Assembly (NCBI GenBank): GCA_029558435.1
Contig: JAKQEZ010000468.1
Span: 1-13,376, forward strand
Source: Bacteroidota bacterium
GTDB lineage: Bacteria > Bacteroidota > Bacteroidia > Flavobacteriales > Crocinitomicaceae
DNA: 13,376 nucleotides
Reading direction: 5' to 3'
Every line of letters starts with the position of its first letter. Within the stretch, counting starts at the first letter, position 1. The position numbers were made by a program, and so were the translations under genes. The notes beneath the pieces were generated by a model, which was not told the DNA's origin, searched no databases, and saw only the letters and a program-made list of their open reading frames with translations. This document shows positions 7,959 through 13,376 of this stretch, piece after piece.

Positions 7959-10900
7959 ATGATTTCAAACTTATTAAAAGCTTTCTTGGGAGACAAATCA
8001 ACCAAAGACAGAAAAGAATATCAACCATACATTGATAAAACAAGAACTGCTCAAGGGCAATTTAAAAATTTATCGGATGATGAATTACGTGCAAAAACAC
8101 GTGGCTTTCAAACAAAAATTAAAGAAAGCATCCAAAGTTTAGAGCAAGAAGTTGTTGAACTAAAAGAAAAAGTAGAAAATCCGCAACTTTCTATTTCTGA
8201 GAAAGAAGCAATGTACGATAAAATCGACTCAATGACCAAGGTGATTGACGATAAAATCGAAGAAGTTTTATTGGAAATTTTACCCGAAGCATTTGCTGTT
8301 GTTGTTGAAACGGCAAGACGTTGGACCGAAAACGGACAATTGGTTGTAACAACACAAGATTTTGACCGTGATTTGGCAACCAAAAAAGATGGAATTACCA
8401 TCAATGGTGACACAACAATTTGGCACAACAAATGGACGGCAGCTGGAGCTGAAATTGAATGGAAAATGGCACACTACGACGTTCAGTTGATGGGTGGAGC
8501 TGTTTTACACACCGGAAAAATCTCCGAAATGCAAACAGGGGAAGGTAAAACCTTGGTGGCAACACTTCCAGTTTATTTGAATGCACTTGCAGGTAAAGGT
8601 GTGCACGTGGTAACTGTCAACGATTACTTGGCAAAACGTGACTCTGAATGGATGGGACCGTTGTATCAATTTCATGGATTAACGGTAGATTGTATTGATA
8701 AGCACCGCCCTAATTCGCACGAAAGACGCAATGCCTACAAAGCAGATATTACGTTTGGTACCAACAACGAGTTTGGTTTCGACTATTTGCGTGATAACAT
8801 GGCGGGGCATCCAGATGAATTGGTGCAAGGAAAACACCACTATGCCATTGTCGATGAGGTCGATTCTGTATTGATTGACGATGCACGTACGCCATTGATT
8901 ATTTCTGGTCCAACACCAAAAGGTGATGAGCATGAATTTCATATTTTAAAACCAAGAATTGAAAACATTGTTGCAGCACAACGTCAGTTGGTTAACCAAT
9001 GTTTAGCAGACGCAAAACGTATGTTGACCGTTATTCAAGATGGTTTTGAAAACAAAAAAGACGGTAAAGAAATGTTGGAGCAAGGTGGAATTGCTTTGTT
9101 GCGCGCCCACAGAGGTTTACCTAAAAATAAAGCGTTAATTAAGTTCTTGTCAGAGCCAGGAATTAAAGCACATTTACAAAAAACTGAGAATTTCTACATG
9201 CAAGAACAAGGAAAACGCATGAAAGAAATTGACAAAGAATTGTTCTTCGTAATTGAAGAAAAACAAAATACCATTGAATTAACCGATAAAGGAATCGACT
9301 TAATTTCGGGGCAAGACGATAGAAACTTCTTCGTTATTCCTGATATTGGGTTGCAAATTGCTGCAATTTCAAAAGAAAATTTACCGCAAGAGCAATTCCA
9401 AGCTAAAAAAGCAGAAATTTTAAGAGAATATAGCATTAAATCTGAGCGTATTCACTCCATCAATCAATTGTTGAAAGCATACACGTTGTTTGAAAAGGAG
9501 GTAGAATATGTGGTGATGGATGGAAAAATTAAAATCGTTGACGAATCTACAGGTCGTATCATGGAAGGCCGTAGATATTCTGACGGATTGCACCAAGCCA
9601 TTGAAGCTAAAGAAAATGTAACAGTAGAGGCAGCAACACAAACGTATGCAACCATTACTTTGCAAAATTACTTCCGTATGTACCACAAATTGGCGGGTAT
9701 GACCGGTACGGCAGAAACAGAAGCAAAAGAATTCTGGGATATTTACAAATTAGACGTTGTGGTTATTCCTACCAACAAACCTATTTTGCGTAAAGACCAA
9801 AACGACTTGGTATTCAAAACAGCACGTGAAAAATTTGCTGCTGTTATTGAAGAAACAGAACGTTTGGTGGCGCAAGGAAGACCAGTATTGGTGGGTACAA
9901 CAACCGTTGAAATTTCTGAATTATTGAGCCGTATGCTTAAAATGAAAGGAATTAAACACAACGTGTTGAACGCCAAACAGCACCAAAAAGAAGCAGAAAT
10001 TGTTGCCGAAGCAGGTATTGCTGGAGCAGTAACCATTGCAACAAACATGGCTGGTCGTGGTACCGACATCAAATTGGGCGAAGGCGTAAAAGAAGCTGGA
10101 GGTTTGGCAATTGTTGCAACAGAAAGACATGATTCTCGCCGTGTGGATAGACAGTTGAGAGGTCGTTCTGGACGTCAAGGAGACCCAGGTTCTTCTCAAT
10201 TCTTTGTTTCGTTGGAAGACGATTTGATGCGTAAATTTGGTTCAGAGCGTATTGCTAAATTAATGGACCGCATGGGCTTGAAAGAGGGCGAAGTTATCAC
10301 CCACTCAATGGTTTCTAAATCCATTGAAAGAGCACAGAAAAAAGTAGAAGAAAACAACTTTGGTATTCGTAAACGTTTGTTGGAATATGACGACGTGATG
10401 AATGCACAACGTAAAGCAGTTTACAAAAAACGTAGAAATGCCTTGTTTGGTGAACGTTTGGATGTTGATATTGACAACATGTTGTACGATACAGCTGAGG
10501 CAATAACAATGAAAAACTGGAAAGGTGATTTTGCAGTGTTTGAAGACGAATTGATTCGTGATTTGAACATTCAATCGCCTGTAACTCCAGAAGAATTTGC
10601 AACTATTGATCAAGTTCCGTTGACAGAAAAAGTGTACATGGCAATGATTCGCCAATACAACGAGAAAAACGAACGCATCATCAATTTATGCTGGCCACAA
10701 ATTAAATACGTGCAAGAAAATGAATCGCACCGTTATAAAACAATGGCAATTCCGTTAACAGATGGAAGACGCACAATGCAAATTGGTGTTCAATTAGAAG
10801 AAGCCTACAAAGCAGAGGGTAAAAACATTTCTAAACAATTAGAAAAAGCAATTGTATTAAACATCATTGACAACGAATGGAAAGAGCATTTGCGTGAAAT

Positions 10901-11291
10901 GGATGAATTGCGTTCGGCGGTGAACAATGCACAATACGAACAAAAAGATCCATTATTGGTTTACAAATTGGAATCGTTTGAATTGTTCAAAAACATGCAT
11001 GCTCGCTTAAATAAAGAAGCTGTTGAATTGTTGATGAAACTGGACATTGAAGTGGATAACAAAGTAGAAGCTTCAACGCAAGAAATTCGTCAAGAAAACC
11101 ACTATGCAAAAGCTAAGGAAACAGTTTCTTCGGATATTCAAAACACGCGCAACGATTATCAAGAAGCAATGGAAAGTTCGCACCAACAGCCGGTAAAAAG
11201 AGAACCTGTTGTTGTGGAAGACAAAATTGGTAGAAACGATCCTTGTCCTTGCGGTAGCGGAAAAAAATACAAACAATGTCACGGTAAATAA
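7959..11291 (+). CDS. secA: Preprotein translocase ATPase SecA
   Basis: The motor that pushes unfolded preproteins through SecYEG, at the inner membrane. It has 1110 residues against about 900 in E. coli. Walker A is MQTGEGKT (191-198), with DEVDS (299-303) as Walker B, followed by [14 protein letters not shown]. The second ATPase half shows [12 protein letters not shown] (G699-D703) and [10 protein letters not shown] (about 733-742). It ends in a SEC-C zinc motif (Cys1096, Cys1098, Cys1107, His1108), which binds SecB or lipid in other species. Two N-terminal inserts relative to E. coli are visible: about 54-103, charged and probably coiled-coil, and about 122-165. Such inserts are usual in Bacteroidota SecA. 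The gene stands alone between its own -7 element and a strong terminator. It serves, among others, the signal-peptide proteins of this window. Confidence 0.98.
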   Translation: MISNLLKAFLGDKSTKDRKEYQPYIDKTRTAQGQFKNLSDDELRAKTRGFQTKIKESIQSLEQEVVELKEKVENPQLSISEKEAMYDKIDSMTKVIDDKIEEVLLEILPEAFAVVVETARRWTENGQLVVTTQDFDRDLATKKDGITINGDTTIWHNKWTAAGAEIEWKMAHYDVQLMGGAVLHTGKISEMQTGEGKTLVATLPVYLNALAGKGVHVVTVNDYLAKRDSEWMGPLYQFHGLTVDCIDKHRPNSHERRNAYKADITFGTNNEFGFDYLRDNMAGHPDELVQGKHHYAIVDEVDSVLIDDARTPLIISGPTPKGDEHEFHILKPRIENIVAAQRQLVNQCLADAKRMLTVIQDGFENKKDGKEMLEQGGIALLRAHRGLPKNKALIKFLSEPGIKAHLQKTENFYMQEQGKRMKEIDKELFFVIEEKQNTIELTDKGIDLISGQDDRNFFVIPDIGLQIAAISKENLPQEQFQAKKAEILREYSIKSERIHSINQLLKAYTLFEKEVEYVVMDGKIKIVDESTGRIMEGRRYSDGLHQAIEAKENVTVEAATQTYATITLQNYFRMYHKLAGMTGTAETEAKEFWDIYKLDVVVIPTNKPILRKDQNDLVFKTAREKFAAVIEETERLVAQGRPVLVGTTTVEISELLSRMLKMKGIKHNVLNAKQHQKEAEIVAEAGIAGAVTIATNMAGRGTDIKLGEGVKEAGGLAIVATERHDSRRVDRQLRGRSGRQGDPGSSQFFVSLEDDLMRKFGSERIAKLMDRMGLKEGEVITHSMVSKSIERAQKKVEENNFGIRKRLLEYDDVMNAQRKAVYKKRRNALFGERLDVDIDNMLYDTAEAITMKNWKGDFAVFEDELIRDLNIQSPVTPEEFATIDQVPLTEKVYMAMIRQYNEKNERIINLCWPQIKYVQENESHRYKTMAIPLTDGRRTMQIGVQLEEAYKAEGKNISKQLEKAIVLNIIDNEWKEHLREMDELRSAVNNAQYEQKDPLLVYKLESFELFKNMHARLNKEAVELLMKLDIEVDNKVEASTQEIRQENHYAKAKETVSSDIQNTRNDYQEAMESSHQQPVKREPVVVEDKIGRNDPCPCGSGKKYKQCHGK

Positions 11292-11317
11292 ACAACCCAA
11301 CATTGAATAAAAAGAAT

Positions 11318-11360
11318 AGAAATCAGTGTAATTCGAAAAGAGTTACACTGATTTTTTTTG
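11318..11360 (+). terminator. Strong Rho-independent terminator of secA
   Basis: A perfect 11-bp stem pairs 11321-11331 with 11343-11353 around an 11-base loop, and can extend by A-T and G-T pairs into the T tract. Eight T residues follow (11352-11359). It lies 27 bases after the secA stop. Confidence 0.9.
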
Positions 11361-11361
11361 G

Positions 11362-11369
11362 TACCTTTG
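11362..11369 (+). promoter_or_regulatory. -7 promoter element for the DUF2520-kdsC pair
   Basis: TACCTTTG, an exact TAnnTTTG match, begins two bases after the terminator T tract. The terminator stem occupies the place where a -33 element would lie. The predicted transcript start near 11374 leaves a leader of about 13 bases before the TTG start at 11387. Confidence 0.6.
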
Positions 11370-11386
11370 CACTATAAAATTTTACA

Positions 11387-12148
11387 TTGATACAAACAGT
11401 TGGCATAATTGGTTCTGGAAACGTGGCGTGGCATTTAGCACATGCGTTGCAAGCATTGCCAACCGTTAAATTGACTTGGATTTATAGCCGAAATGCACAA
11501 ACATTGGCTGAGCTCGGAACAGAATTAAACGTTTTCACCTCCACCACTCTACCATCTTCAGCAGTTGATTTGATATTGGTGTGTGTAAACGACGATTCCA
11601 TTCAAACAATTGTCAGCCAATTGCCAAAAGATTCAAATATTGCATATACGTCTGGCGTTGTTGAACTAAACAGCATTGTATTTACTCAAAAAAACTACGG
11701 TGTTTTTTATCCATTGCAAACATTTACCCGAAAAAAGGAAATTGCATTAAACGAAGTTCCGTTTTTAATTGAGGCAAGCAACGAAGCATTTACTTGTGAA
11801 TTGGAACAATTGGCAGTATTGCTAAGTAAAAACGTGCATCGTGTTTCATCACAACAACGTAAACAATTGCATGTTTCGGCTGTTTTTACCAATAATTTTG
11901 TCAATCATTTATTGTATTTGGCACAACAACATTTGAAAGCCAATCAATTGGACGAGCAATTATTGGTTCCCTTGCTGAAAGAAACCATTGCCAAAGCCGA
12001 AATTCTTGGTCCGTATGAAGCACAAAGCGGTCCGGCACGTAGAAACGATGTGCACACAATAGAAACACACCTCCACCAATTGACAGGAAGTGCGCAAAAA
12101 ATTTATGCAGATATTACCGAAAGTATTTTAAAAACATATCACAAATGA
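11387..12148 (+). CDS. Rossmann-fold DUF2520 protein (predicted NAD(P)-binding oxidoreductase)
   Basis: A 253-residue protein. The start is TTG (MIQTVGIIGSGNVAWHL): it places the dinucleotide-binding GSGNVA (9-14) at the very N-terminus, as in the family, and no ATG or GTG competes. Residues ~1-125 are an NAD(P) Rossmann domain related to F420-dependent NADP oxidoreductase and ProC; SRNAQTL (35-41) after the second strand would touch the adenosine phosphate and hints at NADP. Residues ~150-250 are the helical DUF2520 dimer domain, with LHVSAVFTNNFVNHL (161-175) and QSGPARRND (213-221). The substrate is not known. The stop overlaps the phosphatase start by four bases (ATGA), so the two are translated together. 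Pairing of DUF2520 with a KdsC-type phosphatase is, from memory, recurrent in Flavobacteriia. Confidence 0.88.
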   Translation: MIQTVGIIGSGNVAWHLAHALQALPTVKLTWIYSRNAQTLAELGTELNVFTSTTLPSSAVDLILVCVNDDSIQTIVSQLPKDSNIAYTSGVVELNSIVFTQKNYGVFYPLQTFTRKKEIALNEVPFLIEASNEAFTCELEQLAVLLSKNVHRVSSQQRKQLHVSAVFTNNFVNHLLYLAQQHLKANQLDEQLLVPLLKETIAKAEILGPYEAQSGPARRNDVHTIETHLHQLTGSAQKIYADITESILKTYHK

Positions 12149-12663
12149 TTTCCTACAAAGAACGTTTAAACAAAATTACCACCTTCATTTTTGACGTTGA
12201 TGGCGTATTGACAAATGGCGATGTAATCATTCTCCAAAACGAAATGGTGCGTGTTTTAAATTCGCGCGATAGTTATGCCTTGCGTTACGCTGCACAAATG
12301 GGCTACCGAGTTTTTGTAATTACAGGAGGCACGTCAGAAATTGTAAAAGAGCGTTTGCTAGAATTAGGCGTTCATGAGGTGTTTTTACGTTCGTCCAACA
12401 AGCTCAATGTTTACAACAAGTTATTGGAAAAATACCAGTTGCAAGATGAAGAAATCTTATACATGGGTGATGACATTCCCGACTATCGCGTGATGGAGCG
12501 TGTAGGTTGCGCTACTTGTCCGCAAGATGCCGCCGTTGAAATAAAATCCATTGCCCATTATCAATCTCCGTTTTTTGGAGGTAAACATGCAGTGCGCGAT
12601 GTTATTGAGCAAACCATGCGTGTACACGGAAAATGGTTTTCGGAAGCAGCTCACGAATGGTAA
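12145..12663 (+). CDS. kdsC: HAD phosphatase, KdsC-like (3-deoxy-manno-octulosonate 8-phosphate phosphatase)
   Basis: A 172-residue capless C0-type HAD hydrolase, the usual KdsC size. FDVDGVLTNG (16-25) supplies nucleophile Asp17 and acid/base Asp19, VITGG (58-62) the motif II Thr60, SNK (84-86) the motif III Lys86, and MGDDIPD (107-113) the Mg-binding acids. GGKHAVRD (145-152) matches the C-terminal GGxGAVRE loop of KdsC that reaches into a neighbouring subunit. KdsC removes phosphate from KDO-8-phosphate to give KDO for the LPS core, acting as a cytoplasmic tetramer. Compared with E. coli KdsC, the ITGR and RDGYG segments read ITGG and RDSYA, so a related sugar-acid phosphate such as KDN-9-phosphate remains possible. 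It is coupled by a 4-base overlap to the DUF2520 gene. Confidence 0.85.
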   Translation: MISYKERLNKITTFIFDVDGVLTNGDVIILQNEMVRVLNSRDSYALRYAAQMGYRVFVITGGTSEIVKERLLELGVHEVFLRSSNKLNVYNKLLEKYQLQDEEILYMGDDIPDYRVMERVGCATCPQDAAVEIKSIAHYQSPFFGGKHAVRDVIEQTMRVHGKWFSEAAHEW

Positions 12664-12713
12664 AAAGTTTATTTAAAAAAAGTTAATAGTAGTAATAAGT
12701 TCATTTAATCTCG

Positions 12714-12721
12714 TAAATTTG
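12714..12721 (+). promoter_or_regulatory. -7 promoter element touching the slyD start
   Basis: TAAATTTG is an exact TAnnTTTG match that ends only four bases before the ATG at 12726. If used at the normal distance, transcription would begin on or next to the start codon. No -33 TTG is visible near 12690. Read-through from kdsC across the 62-base gap is also possible, as no hairpin lies there. Confidence 0.5.
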
Positions 12722-12725
12722 GAAT

Positions 12726-13208
12726 ATGAAAGCAGGGAAAAACACAGTAGTTTCGTTGGACTACACATTAAAAAACAACGCTGGTCACGTGATGGATTCA
12801 TCTGAGGGGCACGAGCCATTGGTTTATTTACACGGAGCAGGATTTTTGATTCCAGGATTGGAGCGAGAAATTGAAGGCATGGAAAAAGGACAGACAAAAA
12901 CAGTTGTTGTTCAACCAGAACATGCTTATGGAATTAGACAAGATGAATTGTTGTATGTAGTTTCTAAAAGCGGTTTCCAAGGAGAAGAAGAAATGGTTGT
13001 TGGTATGCAAGTTGAATTGGATACAGACAACGGTCCGGCATTGGCATTTATCTCTAAAATTGATGGCGACAATGTAACGTTGGACTTAAATCATCCGCTT
13101 GCTGGAGAAGTTTTAACATTTGACATTAAAATTGCAGATATTCGCGAGGCAACAGCTGATGAAATTGATCACGGACACGTTCACGGTCCACACGGTCATC
13201 ATCACTAA
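12726..13208 (+). CDS. slyD: SlyD-like FKBP-type peptidyl-prolyl isomerase
   Basis: A 160-residue cytoplasmic prolyl isomerase and chaperone. The N-terminus KNTVVSLDYTLKNNAG aligns with the start of E. coli SlyD, which fixes the ATG at 12726. The FKBP part is split: residues 1-69 (DSSEGHEPLVYLHG, LIPGLEREIEGM, QPEHAYG) and ~126-140, with LDLNHPLAGEVLTFDI as the FKBP hallmark. An insert-in-flap chaperone domain (~70-120) lies between. The C-terminus is His-rich (eight His in the last 12 residues, ending HGHHH), as in SlyD proteins that bind nickel or other metals. There is no signal peptide. It has its own -7 element and terminator, so it may be a single-gene unit. Confidence 0.93.
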   Translation: MKAGKNTVVSLDYTLKNNAGHVMDSSEGHEPLVYLHGAGFLIPGLEREIEGMEKGQTKTVVVQPEHAYGIRQDELLYVVSKSGFQGEEEMVVGMQVELDTDNGPALAFISKIDGDNVTLDLNHPLAGEVLTFDIKIADIREATADEIDHGHVHGPHGHHH

Positions 13209-13240
13209 AAAAATACAGAAAGGTTGTCAGTAGTGGCACG

Positions 13241-13270
13241 AATGGTCGGAAGAAATTCCGGCCATTTTTT
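13241..13270 (+). terminator. Rho-independent terminator of slyD
   Basis: An 11-bp stem (13241-13251 with 13256-13266, one G-T wobble) closes on a GAAA tetraloop of the stable GNRA class, and six T residues follow (13265-13270). It lies 32 bases after the slyD stop. Confidence 0.9.
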
Positions 13271-13277
13271 ATGTTTT

Positions 13278-13326
13278 AAAAAATAGCTTTGGATCACCGC
13301 CGCATTGTACAACTATTAAAGCGATT
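13278..13326 (-). terminator. Possible - strand terminator of the edge gene
   Basis: On the - strand, AATCGCTTT (13326-13318) can pair with AAAGCTATT (13290-13282) with one mismatch around a 27-base loop, followed by a short T run (plus-strand A at 13278-13283). It starts two bases after the stop of the partial - strand gene. The long loop makes it a weak candidate. Confidence 0.35.
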
Positions 13327-13327
13327 G

Positions 13328-13376
13328 TTAGGTTTCTGATTTCCATTGCAAATCGTCTTTTAGCTGTTTTGTATCC
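13328..13376 (-). CDS. C-terminal end of an unidentified - strand gene (partial)
   Basis: Reading leftwards from the window edge, one frame gives DTKQLKDDLQWKSET and then TAA at 13330-13328. The composition is plausible for a protein tail, and the frame runs to the edge without a stop. Only 15 residues are visible, so no family can be named. The convergent placement with slyD and the hairpin just beyond the stop support a real gene end, but an alternative - strand frame is also open here. Confidence 0.4.
   Translation of the reverse strand, partial: DTKQLKDDLQWKSET

Noticed and set aside
7771..7962. 63-codon + strand ORF between DUF2400 and secA
   Set aside because: It begins at a TTG inside the DUF2400 gene, runs through a hairpin and a promoter, and has no recognisable protein signature.
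10305..10655. Long antisense ORF inside secA, and similar ones on the - strand through secA
   Set aside because: They are antisense frames of a strongly conserved coding sequence, with Phe/Cys/His-rich composition typical of shadow frames.

Overview
The window looks like chromosomal DNA of a member of the Bacteroidota, most likely Flavobacteriales or a relative. The DNA is AT-rich. Five copies of the phylum-specific -7 promoter motif TAnnTTTG lie just upstream of start codons, and Shine-Dalgarno sequences are largely absent. The proteins fit too: a secreted esterase with a type IX secretion C-terminal domain, a SecA of about 1110 residues with inserts, a fused RibBA and a DUF2520/KdsC pair. 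The genus cannot be fixed from this sequence alone.

Layout. Positions 1-145 hold the tail of an unseen upstream unit and its terminator. A + strand pair follows: a small OmpA-domain protein (146-550) and a T9SS-targeted esterase (563-1699). The esterase meets tail to tail, with a 7-base overlap, a - strand group: a DUF985 cupin (1693-2160), an outer-membrane beta-barrel protein (2160-2930) and a four-helix membrane protein (3046-3441). A divergent gap (3442-3602) with a good promoter leads into a superfamily II helicase (3603-5111). Next is a tightly packed + strand unit, ribBA - lolD-like ATPase - DUF2400 (5182-7808), with stop and start codons touching. A weak hairpin and a new promoter precede secA (7959-11291), which ends in a strong terminator. 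A promoter lies immediately after it for the DUF2520 - KdsC-type phosphatase pair (11387-12663), which overlaps by four bases. A SlyD-like FKBP isomerase (12726-13208) follows, with its own -7 motif and terminator. The last ~50 bases hold the C-terminal end of a - strand gene.

How the genes relate. Most are housekeeping and envelope genes: protein export (SecA), lipoprotein release or a related ABC ATPase (LolD-like), LPS core sugar synthesis (KdsC-type), outer-membrane proteins, and riboflavin synthesis (RibBA). I see no mobile element, CRISPR array, tRNA or rRNA, and no convincing new multi-gene system. The more interesting points are small. The SlyD-like gene may give a leaderless mRNA. 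A terminator and a promoter are packed together before a TTG-started gene. The OmpA domain lacks its usual Asp. The DUF2400 protein carries a motif reminiscent of endonuclease III.
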